This document shows, one piece after another, positions 6,474-15,009 of a DNA stretch of 64,000 bases; within the stretch, counting starts at the first letter, position 1; every line of letters begins with the position of its first letter. Under the pieces are notes generated by a model that saw only the letters and a program-made list of their open reading frames with translations, did not search any database and was not told the origin of the DNA. A program made the position numbers and the translations under genes. This stretch comes from Burkholderia plantarii (GTDB taxonomy: Bacteria; Pseudomonadota; Gammaproteobacteria; Burkholderiales; Burkholderiaceae), in the NCBI RefSeq assembly GCF_001411805.1, contig NZ_CP007213.1, positions 3,679,650 to 3,743,649 of the forward strand. Reading direction: 5' to 3'.

Positions 6474-9182
6474 CTATTGGGCGCCGCCGCCGCCCGCGCC
6501 CGCGGACGGCGTATCAGGTGTCGGCGTCGGCGATTCGGACGGCGCCTCGGTCGGCAAACCATTGCCCGCGCCGCCATCGCTGCCGCCGGTTCCAGCGTTG
6601 CCGTTGCCGCCATGCCCGCCGTTCGCCGGCGCCGCCGGCAGCAGCGGCGGCGCCGACGCGCTGAAGGTATCGACGCCCGACGCCGACGGCGCCCGACGCG
6701 TGCCCGGCGTCCCCGTGGTACTCGTGGCCCCCGCCGCGCCGGACGCGCCGTTCAGGAACGCGCCGAGCGGGTCCGACGCCGCCTCGGCCGGCACGGCGGC
6801 GGCGCTCGCCGCACTGGCCGCGCTCGCGGCGCTGGCCGCCTGCTGCGCCGCGTCCGGCGCGGGCGCCGGGGCCGGTCCGCGCGAGGCAGCGGGCGCCGCC
6901 GGTTTCGGCGACCTGGCCGGGAACAGATAAGCGATCCAGTCGTCGAGCTTGCCGCGCAGCGTGTCGAAGAAGCCCGGCGGCGTCTCGGTGTCGAACTTCG
7001 CGTGCGCGTCGATCAATCTGGCCCGGAACGCGCGCTGGTAGAAATCGCCGACCATCGGCAGCGCGCTGCGCGCGCCCTGCCCCCAGGTGTCGCCGAGCGT
7101 CACGCGCCCGTCGTCGAAGCCCACCCATGCGCCCGCCACCAGCTGCGGCTGGATCAGGATGAACCAGCCGTCGGTGTTGCCCTGCGTGGTGCCGGTCTTG
7201 CCGGCCACGTCGGCGCGGATCCCGAAGCGCGAGCGGATCGCCGCGCCGGTGCCGCGATTGATCACGCCGCGCATGGTTTCCACCAGCGTGCGCGCCGCGT
7301 CGGGCGCGAGCGCGCGCTCGGGCGGCGCCGGCGCGAATTCGGCCAGCACCTGGCCGTCGCGGTCCTCGATGCGCGTGACCATGCGCGGTTCGACGTAGCC
7401 GCCGAGGTTCGCGATGGTCGCGTAGCCCGACACCATCTCCTTCAGCGTGACCGGGCTGGTGCCGAGCGCGAGCGACGGCACCGCCTCCAGCGTGCTGTCG
7501 CGCACGCCCATCGCGCGCGCGAGCCGCGCGACCTTGGCCGGCCCGACCTGCTGCATCAGCTGCGCGGTGATGCGGTTGCGCGAGTAGGCGAGCGCGTCGG
7601 CCAGCGTCATCGGCTTGCCGGTGGGCGGCTCGACGTCGTCGGGGCGCCAGATCTCGCCGCCCTTCAGCGGAATCTCGACCGGCTGGTCGATGAACGTGTC
7701 GGTGGGCTTCGCGCCGTCCGCGAACGCGGCGCCGTAGACGAACGGCTTGAAGGTCGAGCCCGGCTGGCGGCGCGCCTGCTGCACATGGTCGAACGGCTCG
7801 GTGGCGAAGTCGCGGCTGCCCACCCAGGCACGGATCGCGCCGTCGCGCGGATCGATCGCAACGAAGCCGGCCTGCAGGTCTGCCTTGGCCTTGCAGAGGT
7901 TGCGCAGGAACTCGCGATCGTGGCCGAGCGCCTTGAGCGCCGCGTCGTCGTCGGCGCCGCCGTCGCGCGCGGCCTTGTATTCGGGCGATTCGCGCATGAA
8001 GGTCTTGAACAGCGCGTTGCCCGGCGCGCAGCCGCTGCCGGCGTTCCAGGCGCCGTTGGCGATGCCCTGCAGCTGGTTGGCCTGCAGCTTCAGGGCCTGG
8101 GTGGCCATCGCCTGCAGCCGCGAGTCGATCGTGGTGCGCACGACGAGGCCGTCCGAATAGACGTTGTAGTCGTTGCGGTCGGCCCAGCCGATCAGCCATT
8201 TCTTCAGCTGCTGCGCGAAATGCGGCGCCGGGCCGGGCGGCTCCTTCTGGCGCTCGAAGTCGATGCGCAGCGGCTTCTTCTGCAGCACCGCGAACTGCGC
8301 GGGCGAGAGCTTGCCGTATTTCACCATCTGCCCGAGCACGGTGTTGCGCCGCTGCAGCGCGCGCTCGGGGTTGATCACCGGGTTGTAGTAGCTGTTGCCC
8401 TTGAGCATGCCCACCAGCGTCGCGCTGTCGAGCACGTCGAGCTGGTCGGCCGACTTGTCGAAATAGGTGCGCGCGGCCATCTCCACGCCGTAGGCGTTGT
8501 AGAGGAACGGCACCGTGTTCAGATAGGTCTCGAGGATCTGCTGCTTGTTGTAGACGGCCTCGATCTTCAGCGCCGTGATCGCTTCCTTGAGCTTGCGCGT
8601 GAGCGTGGGCGCGCGGCCGATCTGGTCGGGATAAAGGTTGCGCGCGAGCTGCTGGGTAATGGTGGAGCCGCCCTGCCGGTCGCCCGAGAACGTGTGCAGC
8701 GCGGCGCCGGCGGTGCGCCGCCAGTCGAGGCCGTGGTGCTGGTAGAAGCGGTGGTCCTCGGTGGCGATCAGCGCGTCCACCATGTGCGGCGAGATGTCGG
8801 CCAGCGCGACCCATTCGCGGTTCGACGGCTTGAACTCGGCGAGCAGCTTGCCGTCGGCCGACATCACCTGGGCCGGCGCGTCCACGCGCGCCTTGCGGAT
8901 GTCGCCGATGCTCGGCGTGAACGGGATCAGGATCAGCACGTAGAGCACCAGCAGCGCCGGCGGCACGGCGCAGGCGATCAGCACGCCGCGGCGCGTCGGG
9001 CGCCGGATCTGCGCCCACAGCGCGGCGAGCGCCTGCGCCACGGGCGGCCGGGCGCGCGCGACGGCGGCGGCCACGACAGGCTGGACGGCGGCCCGCCACG
9101 CGGCGGCACGGGCAAGCAGACGGGACACGAAACGACGATTCACGCGAAACACCCGAGGAGGCGAAAGCGTGCATCGTATCAA
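6474..9182 (-). CDS. Class A penicillin-binding protein (PBP1A-type transglycosylase/transpeptidase)
   Basis: Bifunctional peptidoglycan synthase of about 890-902 residues. An N-terminal cytoplasmic stretch is followed by one membrane segment (about 72-88). The GT51 transglycosylase domain has EDHRFYQHHGLDW, GGSTITQQLARNL and RKLKE. The transpeptidase domain has PGSTFKPF (S-x2-K), SRN and KTGTT. The last ~130 residues are an Ala/Pro/Gly-rich tail of unknown role. No good ribosome-binding site marks the start: the frame opens with TTG at 9182, and GTG at 9152 or 9143 are alternatives. It lies 57 bases after the RND gene on the same strand and may be co-transcribed. It is probably an extra copy besides the housekeeping mrcA. 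Confidence 0.88.
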   Translation of the reverse strand: MIRCTLSPPRVFRVNRRFVSRLLARAAAWRAAVQPVVAAAVARARPPVAQALAALWAQIRRPTRRGVLIACAVPPALLVLYVLILIPFTPSIGDIRKARVDAPAQVMSADGKLLAEFKPSNREWVALADISPHMVDALIATEDHRFYQHHGLDWRRTAGAALHTFSGDRQGGSTITQQLARNLYPDQIGRAPTLTRKLKEAITALKIEAVYNKQQILETYLNTVPFLYNAYGVEMAARTYFDKSADQLDVLDSATLVGMLKGNSYYNPVINPERALQRRNTVLGQMVKYGKLSPAQFAVLQKKPLRIDFERQKEPPGPAPHFAQQLKKWLIGWADRNDYNVYSDGLVVRTTIDSRLQAMATQALKLQANQLQGIANGAWNAGSGCAPGNALFKTFMRESPEYKAARDGGADDDAALKALGHDREFLRNLCKAKADLQAGFVAIDPRDGAIRAWVGSRDFATEPFDHVQQARRQPGSTFKPFVYGAAFADGAKPTDTFIDQPVEIPLKGGEIWRPDDVEPPTGKPMTLADALAYSRNRITAQLMQQVGPAKVARLARAMGVRDSTLEAVPSLALGTSPVTLKEMVSGYATIANLGGYVEPRMVTRIEDRDGQVLAEFAPAPPERALAPDAARTLVETMRGVINRGTGAAIRSRFGIRADVAGKTGTTQGNTDGWFILIQPQLVAGAWVGFDDGRVTLGDTWGQGARSALPMVGDFYQRAFRARLIDAHAKFDTETPPGFFDTLRGKLDDWIAYLFPARSPKPAAPAASRGPAPAPAPDAAQQAASAASAASAASAAAVPAEAASDPLGAFLNGASGAAGATSTTGTPGTRRAPSASGVDTFSASAPPLLPAAPANGGHGGNGNAGTGGSDGGAGNGLPTEAPSESPTPTPDTPSAGAGGGGAQ

Positions 9183-9239
9183 AGCCGGTGGCGGCGGCCG
9201 GCACGCGACGGCGGTGAGCGGGCGGCGCCCGCCGGGCGC

Positions 9240-12200
9240 TCAGGCCGACGTCGCGCCGCCGCCGCGATCGACGTCGGCCGCCTCCGCCACCCCGCGCGCG
9301 CGGCCCAACCCGGCCACCAGCCGATAGGCGAGCGGCGCGAACGCAAGCCCGAACAGCGTGGCCGCCAGCACGCCGCCGAACGCGCCGGTGCCGATCGAGC
9401 GCCGGCTCTCGGCGCCGGCGCCGGTCGCGAGCACGAGCGGCACCACGCCGAGCAGGAACGCCATCGAGGTCATCACGATCGGCCGGAACCGCAGCGCGGC
9501 CGCGTCGAGCACCGCCTCGCGCAGCGCGGTGCCGCGCCGGTGCGCGTCGCGCGCGAACTGCACGATCAGGATCGCGTTCTTCGCCGCCAGCCCGATCACG
9601 GTGATCAGCCCGACCTTGAAATAGACGTCGTTCGGCAGGTCGCGCGCGAGCGCCGCGGCCAGCGCGCCGGCCGCGCCGAGCGGCAGGATGGTCAGCACCG
9701 CGAACGGCACGATCCAGCTCTCGTAGAGCGCGGCCAGCACCATGAACACGGCCAGCACCGACAGGCCGATCAGGAGCGGCGTCTGGCGCGCGGCCTCGCG
9801 CTGCTCGCGCGCCGCGTCCACCCAGTCGAAATCGATGCCGGCCGGCAGCGCCGCGGCAAGCCGCTCCATCTGCGCCATCGCCGCGCCCGAACTGACGCCC
9901 GGCGCGCTGCGGCCGCTCACGTCGAGCGACGGATAGCCGTTGAAGCGCGACAGCGCCACCGGCCCCACGCTCCAGCGCCGCGTGGCGATCGCCGAGAGCG
10001 GCACCATCTGGCCGCCGTGGTTCGGCACCATCAGCGCCATCAGCGCGTCGTCGGACATGCGCGCGCCGGCGTCGGCCTCGACGATCACGCGCCGCATCCG
10101 GCCGTTGGCCGGAAAGTCGTTGACGTAGTTCGAGCCGAAGGTGCCGCCGAGCAGGCTCGACAGCCGCTCGAACGGCACCCCGAGCGCGTAGGCCTTGGCG
10201 CGGTCGATCTCGAGCTCCACGCGCGGGCCGTCGGGCTGGTCCTCGGTGCGGATCGCGGCGAGCCGCGAGTCGGCGCGCGCCGCCGCCACCAGCTGCGCGC
10301 GCGCCGCCTTCAGCGCGTCGAGCCCCACCCCGCCGCGGTCCTCGAGGCGCAGCGTGAAGCCGTCGCCGTGGCCGAGGCCCGGCACCGGCGGCGGCAGCGA
10401 CACGTCGACGTCGGCGTCGACGATCTTCGCGAACGCGCCGTTGAGCCGGTCGCGCAGCGCCAGCGCGCCGGTGCCGCGGCGCGCCCAGTCCTTCAGCTCG
10501 ACGAACGCCATCGCCACGTTCTGGCCGCTGCTCGCGAAGCTCCAGCCGATCACGCTCGTCACGTTGGCCACCGCCGGCTCGCGCGCGAGGATCGACTCGA
10601 CGCGCTCGACCACGGCCAGCGTGCGCGCCTGGGTGGCGCCGGCCGGCAGCTGCAGCATCACCTGCAGCTGCCCGGTGTCCTCCGCGGGCAGGAAGCCGCC
10701 CGGAATCATCCAGGCCAGCAGCGCGCAGAGCGCGACCAGCGCCGCGTAGACGAGCAGCACCGGCCGCGGCCGGTCGATCGTGAACGCCACCAGCCGGCGG
10801 TAGCGCGCGCCGAGCCGGTCGAAGCCGCGCGAGAACGCGTCGGCCGCGCTCGTGGCGAGCGCGGGTACGCGCCGCCGCGCGGCCGGGCCGCCCGCCGCGA
10901 CCGGCTGGAGCAGGCTCGCGCACAGCGCCGGCGTGAGCGACAGCGCGACGAACGACGACACCGCCATCGACGCGATCATCGCGATCGAGAACTGCCGGTA
11001 GATGCCGCCCACCCCGCCGGGGAAGAACGCCATCGGCACGAACACGGCGGTCAGCACCGCCGTCACGCCCACGATCGCGCCGCCGATGCGCCGCATCGCG
11101 CGCCGCGTGGCCTCGCGCGGCGGCAGCCCCTCGTCCTCCATGATGCGGTGGACGCTCTCGACCACCACGATCGCGTCGTCCACCAGGATGCCGATCGCGA
11201 GCACCAGCCCGAACATCGTGAATACGTTGATCGACAGCCCGAATGCCCACATCGCCACGAACGCGCCCATCAGCGTGACTGGAATCACCACGGCCGGCAC
11301 CAGCGTGTAGCGCAGCCCGCGCAGGAACACCCACATCACGAGGAACACGAGCACCACGGCTTCGACGAGCGTCAGCACCACCTCGTCGATCGCGAGCTTG
11401 ACGAAATGCGCGCTGTCGAACGGCACGCGGATCTCGGCGCCGGGCGGCAGGCGCTTCTGCAACGCGGCGATCCGCGCGTGGATCGCGTTCGAGGTGTCGA
11501 GCGCGTTGCCGCGCGGACCGAGCTGGATACCGATCGCGGCGGCCGGCTTGCCGTTCAGGCGCGACCAGTACGAGTAGTCGTCGCGGCCGATCTCGATGCG
11601 CGCGACGTCGGCCAGGCGCACCGCCGAGCCGTCGGGCTGCGCCTTCAGCACGATCCGGCCGAACTCGGCCGGCGTGGCGAGCTGCCCCTTCACGATCACC
11701 GAGGCGGTCAGCTGCTGGCCGGGCTCGAACGGCGTGTCGCCGATCGCGCCGGCCGTGACGGTGGCGTTCTGCGCGCTCACCGCCGCGATCACGTCGTCGG
11801 CGCCGAGCCCAAATTCGCGCAGCTTCATCGGATCGAGCCAGATCCGCAGCGCGACGTCGGCGTCCCACAGCGTGGCGGCGCCCACGCCCGGCACGCGCTT
11901 GATCTCGCGCAGCAGGTTGCGGGTCAGAAAATCGCCGAGCGTGGTGGAATCCTGGCCGCCTTCGGTGGACGCCAGCGTGACGAGCATCAGGAACGTGTTG
12001 GCCGACTTGAAGACGTCGATGCCCTGCTGCACCACCTGCTGCGGCAGGCGCGCCTCCACCTGCTTGAGGCGGTTCTGCACCTCCACCACGGCGATGTCGG
12101 GGTCGGTGCCGGGCTCGAAGGTCACGTCGATCTCGAGGTTGCCGTGGCTGTCGCTGGTGGTTTCGTAGAACTGCAGGCGGTCGATGCCGTCGAGGCTCTC

Positions 12201-12398
12201 CTCGATGATGCTGGCCACGTCCTCGTCGACGGTCTCGGGCGCGGCGCCCGGGTAGGTCGCCGACACCACCACGCGCGGCGGCGCGAGGCGCGGATACTGC
12301 GCGACCGGCAGCTGCGGGATCGCGAGCAGGCCGGCCACCACGATCGCCAGCGCGACGATCCAGGCGAACACCGGGCGGTCGATGAAAAACGACGGCAT
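9240..12398 (-). CDS. RND efflux permease, HAE1/AcrB family, without an adjacent adaptor
   Basis: A 1052-residue inner-membrane proton-driven pump subunit of full AcrB length. It begins SFFIDRPVFAWIVALAI, has the two-fold repeat of a large periplasmic porter domain after TM1 and TM7, and keeps the proton-relay aspartates in GILVDDAIVVVE (TM4). A matching GLAAKNAILIVQFARD segment lies in the second half. AcrB-type pumps need a periplasmic adaptor and an outer-membrane channel, and neither gene is next to it. The start has GGAG seven bases upstream. Only three bases separate it from the GNAT gene before it, so it is the last clear member of the yej-tld-GNAT chain. The substrate is unknown; export of a processed or acetylated peptide is inferred from context. 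Confidence 0.92.
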   Translation of the reverse strand: MPSFFIDRPVFAWIVALAIVVAGLLAIPQLPVAQYPRLAPPRVVVSATYPGAAPETVDEDVASIIEESLDGIDRLQFYETTSDSHGNLEIDVTFEPGTDPDIAVVEVQNRLKQVEARLPQQVVQQGIDVFKSANTFLMLVTLASTEGGQDSTTLGDFLTRNLLREIKRVPGVGAATLWDADVALRIWLDPMKLREFGLGADDVIAAVSAQNATVTAGAIGDTPFEPGQQLTASVIVKGQLATPAEFGRIVLKAQPDGSAVRLADVARIEIGRDDYSYWSRLNGKPAAAIGIQLGPRGNALDTSNAIHARIAALQKRLPPGAEIRVPFDSAHFVKLAIDEVVLTLVEAVVLVFLVMWVFLRGLRYTLVPAVVIPVTLMGAFVAMWAFGLSINVFTMFGLVLAIGILVDDAIVVVESVHRIMEDEGLPPREATRRAMRRIGGAIVGVTAVLTAVFVPMAFFPGGVGGIYRQFSIAMIASMAVSSFVALSLTPALCASLLQPVAAGGPAARRRVPALATSAADAFSRGFDRLGARYRRLVAFTIDRPRPVLLVYAALVALCALLAWMIPGGFLPAEDTGQLQVMLQLPAGATQARTLAVVERVESILAREPAVANVTSVIGWSFASSGQNVAMAFVELKDWARRGTGALALRDRLNGAFAKIVDADVDVSLPPPVPGLGHGDGFTLRLEDRGGVGLDALKAARAQLVAAARADSRLAAIRTEDQPDGPRVELEIDRAKAYALGVPFERLSSLLGGTFGSNYVNDFPANGRMRRVIVEADAGARMSDDALMALMVPNHGGQMVPLSAIATRRWSVGPVALSRFNGYPSLDVSGRSAPGVSSGAAMAQMERLAAALPAGIDFDWVDAAREQREAARQTPLLIGLSVLAVFMVLAALYESWIVPFAVLTILPLGAAGALAAALARDLPNDVYFKVGLITVIGLAAKNAILIVQFARDAHRRGTALREAVLDAAALRFRPIVMTSMAFLLGVVPLVLATGAGAESRRSIGTGAFGGVLAATLFGLAFAPLAYRLVAGLGRARGVAEAADVDRGGGATSA

Positions 12399-12401
12399 CG
12401 A

Positions 12402-12953
12402 TCAGCTCCGTTGCGTGACCGGCACGAGCGGCGGCGCGCCGGTCACGCGCGCCATCGACAGCACGTCGGCCAGCTCGCCGTCGCGAACCGCGAACGCGCG
12501 CTGGCGCGCCTCGACCACGAAGCCGAAGCGCGCGTAGAGGTCGATTGCGCGATGGTTGTCGTCGAACACGGTCAGCTCGATGCGTCGCAGGCCCAGCGCG
12601 CCATCGGCGGCGGCCAGCATCTCGCGCATCAGGCGCGCGCCGATCCCGCGTCCGGCATGCGCGTCGTGGACGGCGATGCCGAAGCTGGCCGCGTGGGCGC
12701 GCGGCGCCGGCTGCACGAACAGCGCGACGTGGCCGACCACCTCGCCGCCCGCCACGGCACAGAGCGCGAAGCCGCCGGTGGCGCCGCGTTCGAGCGGCTC
12801 GTGCCAGGCAGCGATCGTCTCGGGCGCGCGAAACGGCATCGCCAGCGTGTTGCGCAACGCGTGCGGCTGCTGGTGGATCGCGGAGATGGCCGCCGCGTCG
12901 GCGCCTTCGTAGGGGCGCACGATCACGGCCGCCGCGAGCGCGCGCTCGCTCAT
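12402..12953 (-). CDS. GNAT-family N-acetyltransferase (first of two)
   Basis: A 183-residue single-domain GNAT protein. Residues about 12-165 form the fold, with the acetyl-CoA loop at HAGRGIGARLMREML (motif A, R-x2-G-x-G/A) and a motif B with DLYARFGF. That pattern is usual for RimI-like and YhhY-like acetyltransferases acting on amines or small molecules. The ATG overlaps the stop of the preceding GNAT gene (ATGA), and the gene ends three bases before the RND pump gene, so all are translationally coupled. It shares the MSERA-type N-terminus with its neighbour, suggesting a duplication. The substrate is unknown. Confidence 0.88.
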   Translation of the reverse strand: MSERALAAAVIVRPYEGADAAAISAIHQQPHALRNTLAMPFRAPETIAAWHEPLERGATGGFALCAVAGGEVVGHVALFVQPAPRAHAASFGIAVHDAHAGRGIGARLMREMLAAADGALGLRRIELTVFDDNHRAIDLYARFGFVVEARQRAFAVRDGELADVLSMARVTGAPPLVPVTQRS

Positions 12954-13636
12954 GCGCGACCCTCCCGCAGCGGATCGCGCGGATCGCGTGGATGGTCCGT
13001 GCCGCCATTCGAAGCGTTCACGTCGTTCGAGACCGGCGAAGCGTCCGGCGCGCGCGCCGCCGGATCGGCGGGTGCCGCCTCCGGCATCGGCGCGCGCAGC
13101 CGCGCGAGCATCCGCAGATCGACCAGCGCGCCATCGCGCAGCAGGCCGCCGCGCCGGAACCCCTCGGTCTCGAAGCCGAAGCCGGCGTAAAGCGCCAGCG
13201 CGGCCGTGTCGTCGGCGTGCAGGTCGAGTTCGAGCCGGCGCAGCCCGAGCCAGCGGTCGGCGAAGCGCAGCATCTCGCGCAGCAGCGCTGTGCCGACGCC
13301 GCGACGCCGCCAGCCGTCGTGGACGGCCAGTTCGAGCGTCGCCGCGTGCTGGCGGCGCAGCCGCAGCGGCGCGAGTTCGCCGAAGCCGGCCAGCGTGCCG
13401 TCGGCCCAGGCGCCGAAGCCGTGACGCTGCGCGAGCAGCTTGCCGAGCCAGTCACGCCGCCAGGCGAGCGAGCGATGCGGCGCCTCGATCCGCCACGCGG
13501 CCACGGCCGGCCGCGACAGCAGCGCATGCAGCGCCTCGGCGTCGTCGCCGCGCAGCGCGCGGATCACCACCGGCGCGTGCGCCTCGCGGCCGGCCGTGGG
13601 CGGGGCCGATGCCGGGGCGGCCGCGCGCTCGCTCAC
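12950..13636 (-). CDS. GNAT-family N-acetyltransferase (second of two)
   Basis: A 228-residue protein starting with GTG at 13636, whose GTGA overlaps the stop of the TldE-like gene. The GNAT domain (about 22-185) shows HDGWRRRGVGTALLREML for acetyl-CoA binding and ALYAGFGFETEGFRR for motif B. A basic and acidic tail of ~40 residues has no recognised domain. It resembles the downstream GNAT in layout but differs widely in sequence. In known microcin C resistance, GNAT enzymes inactivate imported peptide toxins by N-acetylation. A similar role here is inference from the Yej/Tld context. Confidence 0.85.
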   Translation of the reverse strand: MSERAAAPASAPPTAGREAHAPVVIRALRGDDAEALHALLSRPAVAAWRIEAPHRSLAWRRDWLGKLLAQRHGFGAWADGTLAGFGELAPLRLRRQHAATLELAVHDGWRRRGVGTALLREMLRFADRWLGLRRLELDLHADDTAALALYAGFGFETEGFRRGGLLRDGALVDLRMLARLRAPMPEAAPADPAARAPDASPVSNDVNASNGGTDHPRDPRDPLREGRA

Positions 13637-15009
13637 AGCGTCAGCGCGAAGTTGCGCGCGAGCAGGCCCGGCACGCTCGCGCCGACCGTCTCGCGCTCGT
13701 CGTAGGTGCCCTCGCCGAGCAGCAGGCGCGGCGTGGCGCCGAGCCGCTCCAGCTCGCCGCCGAACAGCGAATAGAAGCTGTCGTCGAAGCGCATCGCCTC
13801 GACCGGCGCGACGATCCGGCCGTCCTCGACCCAGAACGTCGCGAAGCGCGTCATGCCGGTCATCCGGCAGTGGATGCGGTCGGAGAAGTTCAGGTACCAG
13901 AGATTGCCGACGTAGAGACCGGTGCCGAGCGCGTCGAGCACGTCGGCATCGGCGAGATCGCCGCCCGCGATCGCGAGCGACTCGGGCACCTCGCGCGCGG
14001 CGGCGCCGTTCGGCGCCAGGCCGTGCTCGCGCGCGGTGCGCGCGCTGACCAGTTGCGCGGTGCCGCGCCCTTCGACCACGAGCGGCACGCTCTCGCGCCG
14101 GTAGCCGTCGGCGCTGAACGCGGGCGCCACGCCGAGCGAGAGATCCTCGCGGATCGACACGCGCGGATCGAGCGCCGTTTCGCCGTCGTAGAGCCGCTGC
14201 AGCGCGCCGCGCGCGCTGCGCTGGGCGCGCGCCGAGAAGCCCGACCAGCCGGCCAGGTCCACCATCTCGCGCACCGCGGCCGGCTCGAACCAGGTGCGGT
14301 AGCGGCCCGGCGCCAGCGCCTTCGGCGCGCGGCCGAGCACGGGCAGCCGCGCGGCGGCCTCGTCGAGCTTCGCGGCGAACGTGTCGTCCTGCCAGTCGTC
14401 GCCGGCGTAGACGGACTTGATGGCGCGCCCGCTCGGGTCGTACAGCGACCAGCTGAAGTTGAAGTTCTCGACCTCGTGCCAGCCGCGGCTGCCGGTGGAC
14501 GACGCGAAGCCGCGCGCGACCGTGCCGCCGGCGTGGAAGCCGACGAAGTCGAGCCCGCGCGCGCATTCGGCAACGCGCGCGGCCAGCGCGTCGGCATCGG
14601 GCAGGCGCCCCTGGCGGCAGGTGGTGTGGACCCAGCTGCTGGTGTCGAACAGCAGGTGCGGATCGTCGGCGGCGTCGCGCACGGCCTCGCGCAATCCGGC
14701 CAGCGCCTCGGCCAGCTCGGCGTGGTCGGCCGCCCGGTCGCCGCTCAGCGTCTGCATCTGCGCGGCCTGCCGCGCGCCGGCCACGAGCCGCACCGTGAGC
14801 CGGCCCTGCAGCACGCGGCCGGTCTGGCGCACGCGCGCCGCGTTGAAGCGCACGAAGTCGGACTGCTCGCCGGCGAACCAGAGCAGGATCGTCTCGCCCG
14901 GCTGGCGCAGCGCGTCGGCCTGGTCGGCGAGCTGCATGAAGTGGGCATGCCAGTCGATCGAGCCGGCACGGTTCGCGGCGCGCACCGCGCTCATCAGCGA
15001 ATCGTCCAT
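13633..15009 (-). CDS. TldE/PmbA-like subunit of a TldD/E metallopeptidase
   Basis: A 458-residue protein starting at the ATG at 15009, which shares one base with the tldD-like stop codon. It has the C-terminal half typical of PmbA/TldE, with FSDRIHCRMTGMTRFATFW, VEDGRIVAPVEAMRFDDS and LLLGEGTYDERETVGASVPG. It lacks the HExxxH zinc motif, as expected of TldE. TldE forms a heterodimer with TldD that encloses a proteolytic chamber and degrades unfolded or small peptides, for example the microcin B17 leader and CcdA in E. coli. This pair is divergent in sequence and is likely a dedicated paralogue of the housekeeping TldD/PmbA. Confidence 0.88.
   Translation of the reverse strand: MDDSLMSAVRAANRAGSIDWHAHFMQLADQADALRQPGETILLWFAGEQSDFVRFNAARVRQTGRVLQGRLTVRLVAGARQAAQMQTLSGDRAADHAELAEALAGLREAVRDAADDPHLLFDTSSWVHTTCRQGRLPDADALAARVAECARGLDFVGFHAGGTVARGFASSTGSRGWHEVENFNFSWSLYDPSGRAIKSVYAGDDWQDDTFAAKLDEAAARLPVLGRAPKALAPGRYRTWFEPAAVREMVDLAGWSGFSARAQRSARGALQRLYDGETALDPRVSIREDLSLGVAPAFSADGYRRESVPLVVEGRGTAQLVSARTAREHGLAPNGAAAREVPESLAIAGGDLADADVLDALGTGLYVGNLWYLNFSDRIHCRMTGMTRFATFWVEDGRIVAPVEAMRFDDSFYSLFGGELERLGATPRLLLGEGTYDERETVGASVPGLLARNFALTL

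Noticed and set aside
6453..13190. A 2245-codon open frame on the plus strand and similar giant frames on the minus strand (6514-13008)
   Set aside because: They are mirrors of the PBP, RND and GNAT genes in GC-rich DNA, consist of Arg/Ala/His-rich nonsense, and have no domain or start signal.
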